Source: Hypericum androsaemum
Taxonomy: Eukaryota; Streptophyta; Magnoliopsida; Malpighiales; Hypericaceae
Direction of reading: 5' to 3'
Assembly (NCBI GenBank): GCA_963995505.1
Contig: OZ023187.1
Coordinates: 18,762,584 to 18,826,583, forward strand
Length of the DNA: 64,000 nucleotides
Made by a program: the position numbers and the translations under genes. This document shows positions 35,903 through 46,645 of this stretch, in pieces. The notes beneath the pieces were generated by a model, which saw only the letters and a list, made by a program, of their open reading frames with translations, was not told the DNA's origin and did not search any database. Position 1 is the first letter of the stretch. Every line of letters begins with the position of its first letter.

Positions 35903-38133
35903 GAAAGAAATACAAGAGTTAGTTTAAGTGGTACGCAACTTGAATGTATATTAAGTAGGTATTGGTTTCAAGTGTTACAAATGTAAAAAAACACCAATAA
36001 AAATCACTCACTTAATAAAATCTATCTTCTGTTCTTCTTAATGGAAATCAAAGTTCTATAAAACTCTGTTGATTTATCTTAATCTTAGATTAGGATAAAT
36101 ATAAGTAGCGAGTTTGTTCAATATTAGTATTTTTCTAATGGCTAAATTTTTTTCGCAGTGTAACCGAGACAACTTTTTTTTCAATTGTCGCTTTTTCCTA
36201 TTGGATTTCAAGTGAGGTTCTCAGTTGCAACCTCCACACAATTGTACGGAGGGAGTCACCGCGGGGAGGGGGACCATTCGGGGAACCACTGTAAATACTA
36301 TTAGTATTACTATATTAGATATATAATACTATTAATCCACTTGATCGATCTGATACGAGCTGGTGATGAAGTGTAAAATGCTTCCTCGTGGCATTAAATT
36401 GTAAGAGATTTTGCATGTAATTTGCTTTATTATTGTGAACATGTGAGCCTAAGTGACACGGAAGGAAGAGACCAGCTTTCGCTTTGGTTTGTTTCGTATT
36501 CAAGTTAACATCTTCAGCGTTCAAAGTAAAAGGTGTACTTGAAACAGCAGACTGCAGAATTCCCCTGTGCTCTTGTTGCTTTATGCTTTAATCAAAACCA
36601 GCTTTAGATCTCTTCTTAGGTTTTCTTAATGTGTGGTTCTCGTCACATGGTTTATGACAGTAGGTTGTCGGCATTGGCCTTGCCATGATCTATGTCATCT
36701 TGTATTTTACATATTATGTCATCTTGAATGCACTAATGTCGGGTTCAAGTATGCAGCGATTTTGACTTCGCCAACAGGTCATGACAGGGGTTGAACAATA
36801 ACAAGCCACTAGAATTAACTCGCTTTGATATCATACGATAATCTTTATATAAACCCAAAATATTTAGACAATGGGTAAATGATACTTTGCTTATCGCATA
36901 TCATGGTCTTCCGTTTGCTATGTATTATCTGATATTTTCACCTCGGCTACATTGGTGTAACCTCCTTGGTTGGTCTTCTAACAGTGAATGATACTTTACT
37001 TATAAAAAAATATTAAGGCAATTGGTAAAATTTTTAACACTTAAAAACAACCACACACTTGCTCAACAGCGCTAGTAGTTTTATGATGATTCTTCCATTC
37101 ATCTTTTAATAAAACTTAGAAGAGCAAAAGTGAACCATGTAGAGCTCATCATAAATTGCCACTCGACACAATCCTATTCATTGAGCATATCAAGTCATAC
37201 TTAAGAGGGATGTTGTTAAAATTTTCGAACAATGCACAATTATCCGACAAGATCCAAGATGCAATTCTTTGTTGCTTGTTAGTTGCTTGGCTTTGCTGTG
37301 AGGGTATTTCCTTCTTTCCCAACAACAAGTGGATCATACCCAGATTGGCAAAAGAACAAACAGACACTAAATTGTAAATTGTTGCCTAGTCCTTTGACTA
37401 GCTAGCTAGTTCACTCCTAGTTATTTACTAGTGGACCAAACACTTGTACAACTAGCTAGTACATGTAAATTGTTGCCAAGGAGTTCAAAGTCCATGTGTA
37501 AGTAGGTCCTATATTGTAAATTTGGAGTTTAATTCCACATTGCATTCAGTATGTTAACGAGTGTTATTTATGAATTATATTAAAACGTATATCCAATAAA
37601 AAATTTAAGACAATGATCATGTAGATCTTTCACACTATCGCACAGACATGACACTACCTCTTATGCTTTCAAAAACGGTCGTGTGAACACAATAGGTCAC
37701 GAGCCTCGTTAAATTAAATAGCTCTGATACCATATCCAACATAAAACCGTAAGACAATGAGTAGTGTATCTTTCGCAAATTAGACTTCACCTACACTACA
37801 TGGTCTTAAAAGTTTCGAATTATATACGAGCGACCCAGCAAGCGCAAGAACAGGAAGAAATTTATAAGATAGCAACAAGTTCTGTTGGGGCAAAACCTCA
37901 TCTCCACGGAAAACGACGACAATCATCTGTATAAAATCTACCGTACCTAGTGCAAGATACAAAACACAGTCCTAAAAGAAAAACCACTCCAAAAATAATT
38001 GCACACAATCAGCAAAGGAAAAAAACAAACAACAAATTTTAATAGAGGCAGTACTACGAGCAATAAAGTAAACCAACAAGGCCACATTTATTCCCCCTTC
38101 CTCTATTAGCAAGACAACCGTGGACCGAACTTA
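35903..38133. other. Intergenic DNA downstream of FLA
   Basis: No supported gene. Overlapping frames on both strands at 37149-37377 have no recognisable motif. Bases 37721-37732 read gctctgatacca, the reverse complement of the initiator tRNA-Met primer site used by many LTR elements, so 37550-37760 may be a decayed retroelement edge. Bases 37964-38133 probably include the FLA 3' untranslated region. Confidence 0.45.
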
Positions 38134-40812
38134 TTATGACACCAACGAGAGCCCCAAGAACAAGCTCAACACGGCGGTGGCCAACCTTCCACAGTCGTAC
38201 CTGACTGCAGCATTGTCATCATCGCTTGTATCGTCGGCGGAATCTTCGTCTGGCGAGTCAGCAGGCGAGTCGGCCGGCGATGCTGGAGCATGATGATGCT
38301 TCTGAGACTTCGGTGCATCTGCAGCCTTCTCTGGGGCAGGTGCAGGGGCAGGCGTTGGGGATGGTGCATCCTTGAACAACTCCCTGGGAAGGAGGACCTT
38401 GTCAATGCTGAATATCGCAAGCGGCTGCTCGTCGATCAAAGTACCGGTGATCTTAGCCGTGACGCTCTTCGTCTTGAGCGTCACTTCCTCGCCATCGTTT
38501 TGCACCGTGAAATCGAACTTGTTAGCCCCGTCAGTGGCCAATGTGCTCATCACTCCATTGTTGGACTTCAAGGAATCCAGTGACTGGTATATAGGGACAC
38601 CAAAGAATTCAAGGAGAGACACTTTCCCTGAGGCTGTCAAGTTCTTGTACCTTGGTAAGAAGGCCTTAAATGGATCATCCATCGGACAAAAAACCGTCAA
38701 CCCTCCCTCCACATTGTCCTGATCACATACCCCAAGCCATCGTCGATAATTATTACTCATGTAAGCCTCAAAATTAGGAAAAAGTAATTTTCGTAATACA
38801 TTTAAAACTGGTACCCATTTGTTAGTCAAAACCACTTAATATCCGAACAAACCGTAGTTGGACTGACCGATACAAATTTGAATTCAAGAATAGAAAGGAA
38901 AGGACTGCAAATTGTGCCCTTACCGACAATAACTTCACATGCATATGAAAGTACCGGGACCACTGACCAAGAGCCAAGTACTAAATAATGATGCATGCGA
39001 CTCTTGCCGGTGATATATCATATATATATATATTTCTAATTCGGCATACACCACATTAAAGGCGAGTACGATTTTAAAATTGGAAAAAAATTCTGACAAA
39101 TATTTAATTATTTTGGGTTATTAATGACTAGAACTTGATTTTATATATATATATATATATATTCTTGCTGGTACGTGATGCCACCGACCAAATATCAATA
39201 TGGAGAGAAAATAATTAATTAACGTCCAACTTTTTTCTACTAGCAAGCCACCATAATTAATTTACCCGTATAATCTAAGGTAAGCCCAAACCAAAACTTC
39301 TCCCCAAGCTTGGCAAAAATTGATGTTAAAGTAATGGCCCCAGAGCTATCTCACGTGACTCTTCATCTTCCTACTGTATTATAATCGCAGAGCTAAATCC
39401 GCCACTCTAGCTAAGTTCCAATCGAAGTAGCCATTTACAATATTTTTTTCGACATTAACCGAAAATTCGAACTCGATATCTCGAAATTAAAATATATATA
39501 TGTATGATTATATACCTGGTAGGTCTTGGAGGCCTCGGGGTTAGCCAACAGAGTGTCGGCAAAAACCTTGCAACCGTGCGCCGACATTATGCCGGTTAAG
39601 TTCATCTGACTGGGCCCCGGCGTCGGCGCCTCTGCCACGGCAGACGGGAAGATCTTGCTAACCTGCGCCATTATTTTCAACCATCATCGTATATAAAATA
39701 TTATTTTGTCAAATCCCTCATTTATTTATTCTCTCTACAAGGAAAAACGCACCGCTAAAAGATCCAACAATATTATAATTCTAGTCCCTTGGCAATTCTC
39801 GAGACATTCAGGTTACTAATTAGCAAATTGAGAGAAACAATTGTGCTGTTCAAACAAATACCATAAAATACCAACAACCACTTGAATCAACTGCCAATAG
39901 AATTGTTTTAAATTAATTAAAATATCACGAGTTTGAATCATTGATAATACAATAGTGTTACTAGTTGATAGAGATTTGTTACGATTCAAAGGTCAGAATG
40001 TCCGGATATTAGGTAATATGAAAAAACAAATAACTGGAAATAACTTTTCTAATTGAAAGGGCTTAATTAGGATATAAAACAACACTACGAGACAAAAAAA
40101 CCTAAAATTATGAAATTGGTCTCATGCAGGACAGGAGGAAAAAATTACAGTGAACAAGGACTAAATTGGAAAATTGGCCACTTACAAAATGTACACAGAA
40201 ATATTTTCATAAGTGAAAAGCTGCAAATCCAGCTTATTTTTTTAAAAAAAATTAAAAGTGTAAAAGTTCATATTGCAAGGAGAAGGGTAGCATTGTCATT
40301 TCACATGGGAAATTAATTAATTTTACCTGGATAACGGAAATATTGTAAGGGACCTCCTCGAGGGACTTAACAAAAAAGACGTCGAGCTTCCCGCCGTTGT
40401 CCTCGGGGCCCATGGCGACCTTCCCGCCCTTGGCATCCGTAATATTAATAAACCCGGCGGATCCGGGGGCGTCGCCGGTGGCCTGGTAGAGCGTGGCGGC
40501 GAGGGCGGTGCCGTTGGTGATCTGGTGGAGCTTCTTGGCGCCGAAGTAGTCGAGGAGGACGTGGAGGGAGAGGACGTTCTTGATGGTGTAGATGGAGGGG
40601 TTGGTGGCGAGGAGGGAGGACATGGCGGCGTTGTCGACAGCGCAGACGGTGATTGTCGTCCGGCGGTTGATCTCGCCGGCGAGGTGGGTCGAAGTTAGGT
40701 ACTCGTTGAAGGTGGAGAAGGATGGGTGGTGGGACAGCAGCCGCGTTATGTTGTGAGCGTCCGCCGCGGCCGCCGCGGTGGCGACCAGTACGAGCAGCAG
40801 ATGAAGCCGCAT
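38134..40812 (-). CDS. FLA1: Fasciclin-like arabinogalactan protein with two FAS1 domains (FLA1/FLA2 type, 3 exons)
   Basis: Cell-surface adhesion-type glycoprotein, GPI-anchored. Exons 40812-40327, 39662-39516 and 38718-38134 join to 405 residues. Residues 1-19 are a signal peptide (MRLHLLLVLVATAAAAADA). The first FAS1 domain runs to about residue 165 (NITRLLSHHPSFSTFNEYL ... VFFVKSLEEVPYNISVIQ). A short Ala/Pro AGP stretch (AEAPTPGPS) follows, then the second FAS1 domain (MSAHGCKVFADTLLAN ... IFSIDKVLLPRELF). A second AGP-like region (PSPTPAPAPAPEK) precedes an acidic linker and a hydrophobic tail for GPI addition. The FLA1 symbol rests on this layout and on position next to SRT1; FLA2 has the same architecture. 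Confidence 0.88.
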
Positions 40813-42574
40813 TTTAGAGAGAGAAAGTGGGAGTGTGGTTTCTAGAGAGAGAGAGAGAGTGGGAGTGGGTGTAATGGGGGACTGATGTTATGACTTGTGA
40901 CTTATGAGGTGATAGTAGTTTGAAGTTCAGGGGACCAGCTGGAAATGGGTCGGGTTCATAAGTTATTTACCTATCATGCCATTGTTAATTTCAGTTTCTT
41001 TTCCACATTTGACTGCAAATTTGATACATTCTGTTAAGATAAGCTTTAAATTGAATATGGCTATTTTTACGTTGATAATATAATATATTCATGACAGACT
41101 AATTCAGGTTTAAATTTAATAGAAAATTTTAATAATGACAAAATTATCATGAGTAAACCGCATTCATATAACACATACAATAACAATGTTTAGGGACTAT
41201 TATATTCGAGTCCTGGTACCAAATCTTGGGGTTGGCTGTTTTCTTCCATATATGGAATAGCCACTTCAATTGTTATATAAATTTCAATTTGACTCGAGCA
41301 AAATTCAATTTGTCTCATTAATAATAAAATTTTGTAATTAAAAAATGGGTATATATTTGTTCCCACAGAAAATACTGATCTCTGCATTTGTGATGCCAAC
41401 CCAACTATCCAGAGTTGGTATCTGGAGTACTTGTTGTATGTGTGAAAAACTTTCTTTTGTCAGATCATAAAATCTAGTTTCTATCGAATCTTGGCGCCTT
41501 ATATTGATATCCGGATAAAAGAAATTTATGAACGTGTCTTAATCAACACTTTAGATTTAGACACAAAATTAATTCAAATTTAAGTTATGATGTTCAAATA
41601 ATTGATATCCATGTATTTTTATCAAATTATAATTAACTCTTTTACTGGTCGATCTAGTTTATTTTTACGACGTTACCTTGCAGCTAGGCATGTAAAAAAT
41701 CACCAATCAAGCCGCGATCAGCGTCAAATGGCGGTGGTGGCGGAATAAGTACAAGATTTTGAGGTTGATATGTAACGGAAAGGTTTTGAATTAAGTCAAA
41801 GTAGTTGGGGGGGAACAGGTCTCACGTGGTTGAAGCATCACTTGATCAGAAATTAAGGTACTCTTTTTTATATATTCAATGCACCTTTTTAAATAAAATA
41901 AATAAGGAAGAAGAAGTTAGAAGACCATAACCACAAGCATGGGATCTATTCTATGGTCTACCATTCCATATCTCACTCAGCTTCCAGTCTCCTAGTGTAA
42001 GAGATCTAGGAAAGTACGGGATCCACTCCTCTCGCACCAATTATGTACTTTTTGGTTTAAAATTACTTGGTATCCGGTTCACTGGGTCGACTAATCCAAG
42101 TTCGAGCCGGATATGACATTTGAAAGGTGGTAAATCTCTCTCAAGAAGTATTTAATACTGCTGCGTTCCCAATGAATCGAACCCGAGATATTGGTTAAGA
42201 TAAAACAATTTTCTCACCAGTTGATCCAAGTGTTTATTGGTACCAATAATGTACTTTGGTTTGGTATTGTTTTCTTTATACGTACTTAAATAATAGATCG
42301 ATTAATCTATATTCGTGCCCAATAATATTTTTAAAAATTACAACAATTTACTAATAAATATTTAATGCTAATATTAATATATTCTGCTCGGACTCTTTAT
42401 TAAATTAAAACAAACTTAGAACAAACGTCATCTTGTTGAAAGTAATGCGGTTTTCTAATAAGTATTTGTTTTTGTTGTTACATGATATCTATAGTAATCA
42501 GCAATCCAATCATCAACCGTCATTTCGTCGACGGCAGTTGCACAAAGGTGAACGATCAATCTGAATATAAATTA
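40813..42574. other. FLA promoter side and intergenic DNA
   Basis: A GA-rich leader (40818-40868) precedes the FLA start. Further on the DNA is AT-rich and holds a well-preserved dispersed repeat copy (42055-42243). No gene seen. Confidence 0.5.
42055..42243 (-). repeat. Dispersed repeat, best-preserved copy
   Basis: Reverse complement of the 17757 copy over about 185 bp. Diagnostic words on the plus strand: 'acttggtatccggttcact', 'gtcgactaatccaagttcga', 'gccggatatgacattt', 'caagaagtatttaatact', 'ttgatccaagtg'. Confidence 0.65.
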
Positions 42575-43207
42575 GGGAAAAATCTACTTTAGTACCCTGT
42601 GGTATCGAAAAAAAATAAGTCAGTACCCTCTAGTTTAAAACATATCAATTGAGTCATACTTATTCCAATTAACATCAATTAGAGGTCCGGGCAGCTGCCC
42701 GGACCTGCCCGAACCTACCCGACCCCTGCCCGAACTACGTGGCCAGCCACGTCACCAAATTTTGATGACGTGGCGCCACGTGGAGAGGAGGAGGAGGAGG
42801 ACGCGGGGAGGAGGAGGAGGAGGACGCGGGGGGGAGGAGGAGGAGGAGGAGGACGCGGGGGGAGGAGGAGGAGGAGGAGGACGCGGGGAGGAGGAGGAGG
42901 ATGCGGGGGGAGGAGGAGGAGGAGGAGGACGCAGGGAGGAGGAGGAGGAGGAGGAGGAGGAGGAGGGGAGGAGGAGGAGGAGGGAAGGAGATGGATGTCC
43001 ACGTGGTACCGCGTCATCAAAATTTGGTGACGTGGCTGGCCATGTAGTTCGGGCAGGGGTCGGGTAGATTCGGACAGGTCCGGGCAGCTGCCCGGGCCTC
43101 TAATTGATGTTAATTGGAATAAGTATGACTCAATTGATACGTTTTAAACCACAGGGTACTGACTTGATTTTTTGCGATACCACAGGGTACTAAAGTGGAC
43201 TTTTCCC
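42575..43207. mobile_element. Mutator-like foldback MITE, 9-bp TSD, GGA-rich core
   Basis: The element is flanked by an exact 9-bp duplication tataaatta (42566-42574 and 43208-43216). Its terminal inverted repeats are about 200 bp: GGGAAAAATCTACTTTAGTACCC on the left (first 20 bases shown below the limit as GGGAAAAATCTACTTTAGTA) is mirrored by tactaaagtggacttttccc on the right. Inside are the palindromic words gtccgggcagctgcccgg and the pair 'gccagccacgtcaccaaatt'. The core (42782-42990) is a GGA/GAC minisatellite. No transposase is encoded. Confidence 0.9.
42782..42990. repeat. GGA-rich minisatellite core
   Basis: Runs of GGA broken by 'ggacgcgggg' about every 20-40 bp. The strand asymmetry is extreme: the plus strand is almost pure purine. 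It keeps frames open on both strands, giving Gly/Arg/Glu-rich and Pro/Leu/Ser-rich pseudo-proteins. Confidence 0.9.
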
Positions 43208-43611
43208 TATAAATTAAGGAAAATAAACATTAATGTGTCTCAGCATGGTACTGCTCTCTCAAATTTTTGGAGTCATTAAATTCTGTGGTATTAAAATAAA
43301 AAATCGGTTTAGAAAATGGAGTAATTTTCTAGAGTGGTGCTGAAATTTTCGACAAATCCTAGAATGGGATTGTCAGAAAAAAAATTTCTTATCTGGAGTT
43401 GTGTTAGAAACAGCACAAAATAATACAGTTTTATTTGCAAGAAACCGCACAAAATAGTGCAATTTTTTTATTTTAGTTGGAGCCGAGGAGCAAATGGGTT
43501 TTGGAGCTGAGGTGAGCCATTTTTAGTTAGAGCCGAGGAGCAAATGGGTTTTGGAGCTGAGGTGAGCCGTGGAGCAAATGGGAGCCAGCTAATAAAAGAT
43601 CCAATAAAAAT

Positions 43612-43682
43612 AGTCATATTCGAACTCAAGACCTCCCTTTACTAAAGGGATGCCCTAACTAACTAAGCTACGAGATCTCATT
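43612..43682 (-). repeat. tRNA-Thr-like sequence, left arm of the foldback element
   Basis: Read on the minus strand it has tctcgtagcttagttagtta (A-box-like), an anticodon arm TCCCT-TTAGTAA-AGGGA with anticodon AGT, and 'ggtcttgagttcga' (B-box-like). The 3' half of the T arm and the acceptor stem do not pair, so it is a tRNA relic. Confidence 0.5.
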
Positions 43683-44239
43683 GACTACACCTTTAAAATA
43701 AATTATATAATATATAATACTCCGTTAATGTATTTATACTTTACAAAATAACATCAACAAATACTAACCAACGCCAAAAAAAACTAATTAACCAAATATA
43801 AATTTAAGTAATTCTCTACTTACTTGATTAATAATATTAATTGTAATTTATTAATTGGTTATTATAATTAATATTATTAATCAAGAATAAATTAAATTCT
43901 CTACTTACTTGATTAATAATATTAATTGTAATTTATTAATTAATTATTACAATTAATATTACTAATCAATTTGTAATTTATTAATTGATTATTAAAATTA
44001 ATATTAATCAAGGATCTACTTACTTGATTAATAATATTAATATTAATATTAATTGATTATTACAATTAATATTATTAATCAAGAATAAATTAACAAAATA
44101 GAAAATTTATATTTGGTTAATTAGTTTTTTTTTGGCGTGAAAGGTTGGTTAGTATTTGTTGGTGTCATTTTGTAAAGTATAAATGCATTAGCGGAGTATT
44201 ATATATTATATAATTTATTTTAAATGTGTAGTTAATGAG

Positions 44240-44312
44240 TTCTCGTAGCTTAGTTGGTTAGAGAATCTGTTTAATAGACAAGAGGTCTTGAGTTCGAGTC
44301 ATAGCATGACTA
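44240..44312 (+). repeat. tRNA-Thr-like sequence, right arm of the foldback element
   Basis: Counterpart of the minus-strand copy: tctcgtagcttagttggtta, then a damaged anticodon arm (aatctgtttaatagacaaga) and 'ggtcttgagttcgagtc'. The A and B boxes are better kept here while the anticodon stem is broken. Confidence 0.5.
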
Positions 44313-44443
44313 TATTTTTATTGGATCTTTTAAAATAGTGCAGTTTCTAACACAACTCCAGACAAGAAATTTTTTTCCTGACAATCAATTCTAGAATTTG
44401 TCAGAAATTTCAGCACCACTCCGAAAAATTACTCTAGAAAACG

Positions 44444-45029
44444 AGGACGAACTTATTATTTTCTGTTGTACTTTGTCTTGTAAAACGGAAAGAAGAATAC
44501 GTACAACCCATTAATAGAACAAACACAATCATCTCATTTTTTTTCTGTCAAATTCATGAAGAAGAACTAATTCATAAATATAATGAAATTTGTCATAAAT
44601 ATATGCACAATTTATAAGATTTAATTTCTTATCATTTCATCAAATTTGATCAATTCTACATAAATACAATTAACAGTTTCTGATAAAAAATATTGGATTG
44701 GTGTCGGCGAGACAGACCCAAAAAAGGTCAAAGTGCTCGAGCAAGCGACCGACCAACAAGGCAATAACCTGTAACAATCGTTTAGAAGAAAATGGCAGAG
44801 TCGTAGATTCGGTGATGTTGGAGGGCAGAGAAGTAGAGAGGATCTCGGGGCGGGCGGGAGACAGAGTTGAAAGTGTGGGGCCCGGCAAGTCGCGGCTAAT
44901 GGGCTCTTTTGTCGGAGAAGAAGCCAGCGAGGCACACGGCCGAAATGCCTAAATGGGAGAGAGATTTTCTTCCACCGACACTACAACAGTACAACCTCAT
45001 ATCCACGTGCATTTTACTACCCTTACACT
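44444..45029. other. Unassigned gap with a GC-rich island
   Basis: Bases 44690-44950 are GC-richer than their surroundings and open on both strands (minus: ...TLSTLSPARPEILSTSL...). I recognise no family. It could be a first exon or another captured fragment. The remainder is AT-rich. Confidence 0.3.
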
Positions 45030-45316
45030 TAATGTTTTGGGATAAGTACATGTGCTTTACACAGATTTTGTGATATGATTTTGAAGTTTAAAAATGATTT
45101 TTTTTGTAATTGTGGTTTCATATTTTTTGTGTTAGAGATTTGGGAAGGCTTCCGAGAAAAAATAGCTCCGAATTTAGAAACGGCGTCGTTCGATGCTGAT
45201 TTGTCTCGCCACGGTGGACAAAATTTTCGGCTTGGAATGCTAACGTGTCACAAAATAAAATATCATTTTCAGTCACTTTTTTTTTATTTTTCAAACACCA
45301 CTCCCCTTTTTTCCTC

Positions 45317-46540
45317 GGGATTTTTTCTGAAATGGGTAAAAAAGATACATATTTTTTCTAAATAGGCAAAAAGTTATACATATTCTCAAAATAGGTTGAA
45401 AGATTATTTAATATTAAAAAATACTTGGTCGTAGAACGCCTCGGTGCATGTCGGAAGGTTTGGAAAAAAAATATTTGGTCGTGGAATAAATAAGGAGACG
45501 CCGAGCAATTAATAGTGGCCGAATTTATCAAAATTTATTTTTTTGCAAATTATGGATAAACTTGATTCAATTCGTAAATTTATCCCAATACTTTGATCTG
45601 AATTTATCAAAATATACTTACATTTTTACTTGCAGTAGTATAAAATAATACAAACAAACTAAGTGGACAACTATTAAAAAAAATCAAAGTGGAGGCGCCA
45701 CCTTTGAGTTTTTTTAATGACATTAGGAGTTTTTTAATGGCTTTCTATAGATTTATTTTTAGCCAATATTGCAATAAATAGAAAATTAAATACAATCCAT
45801 CTATATCTGATTAAGATTATTATTCAAATAAATATAGAACTCTGTTAAACCGAACATAGATTACAATCTTGAAATTTAATTTTTAAGATAACTTTTACAA
45901 AAAAGGGGAAAGAGTTACAAAAAGGGGAACTCTATTAGATAAAGTTCATTAAAAAACTCAAAATAAATCAAATTTAGATGGATTGTATTTAATATTCTAT
46001 TTATTGCAACATTGGTTAAAAATAAATCTATAAAAAGTCATTAAAAAACTCCTAATGTCATTAAAAAACTCAAAAAAAATTAAAGTAAAAATGTAAGTAT
46101 ATTCAAATAAATATAGAACTTTATCTTAAATTTGCAAAAAAATGTAATAGAGTATAGAATACGTACTTTGTCTTAAAATACGTACTTTATCTTAAATTTG
46201 AAAAAAATGTAATAAAATATAGAACTTTATCTTAAAAATGTAAGTATATTAAAAAAAAAAAAGATAAATTCAGTCACTATTAATTGCTCGGCGTCTCCTT
46301 ATTTATTCTACGACCAAATTTTTTTTTTAGGAATCTAAAAAAAAATTATTTGCAGGCGCCAACTTGTTAGGGCGCCTCCTTTATATGTATTTTTTTTTTC
46401 AAACCTTCCGACATGCACAGAGGCATTCCCACCCTCCTTTAATATTAAATAATCTTTCAACCTATTTTGGGAATATGTATAACTTTTTTGCCTATTTAGA
46501 AAAAATATGTATCTTTTTTACCTATTTCAGAAAAAATCCA
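45317..46540. mobile_element. Mutator-like foldback element nested in the Pack-MULE
   Basis: Exact 9-bp duplication tttttcctc on both sides (45308-45316 and 46541-46549). Ends are GGGATTTTTTCTGAAAT on the left and, reversed, TGGATTTTTTCTGAAAT on the right. The arms mirror each other for about 600 bp, including 'gcatgtcggaaggttt', 'ggagacgccgagcaattaat' and 'cattaggagttttttaatg'. Noncoding. Confidence 0.9.
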
Positions 46541-46645
46541 TTTTTCCTCACCCTCCCTTCTCTCTCTCACCCTTTCATCTTCTTCCTCTCCCTTCTAAAA
46601 ACAACCATGGCCAAAATCAACCAACATAATCAAAAAAATAAAAAA

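Larger units (their letters stand above)
43319..44434. mobile_element. Mutator-like foldback element with tRNA-like segments in both arms
   Basis: Flanking 9-mers are tagaaaatg (43310-43318) and tagaaaacg (44435-44443), one mismatch. Each end starts GAGTAATTTT and the two arms match over most of 500 bp (for example 'gtggtgctgaaattt', 'ctggagttgtgttagaaac', and the mirrored 'aattatataatatataatac' region). The 1.1-kb element is therefore almost a complete palindrome centred near 43940, with AT-rich subrepeats of 'gattaataatattaat' in the middle. No protein is encoded. Confidence 0.85.

Noticed and set aside
37149..37377. Overlapping ORFs on both strands
   Set aside because: No conserved motif; short and in intergenic AT-rich DNA.
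42715..43067. Glycine/arginine-rich or proline/leucine-rich proteins on both strands
   Set aside because: They come from the GGA minisatellite and arms of a foldback MITE; the shared end on both strands is a consequence of the palindrome.
43612..44312. Functional tRNA-Thr genes
   Set aside because: Acceptor and T stems do not pair in either copy; treated as relics.
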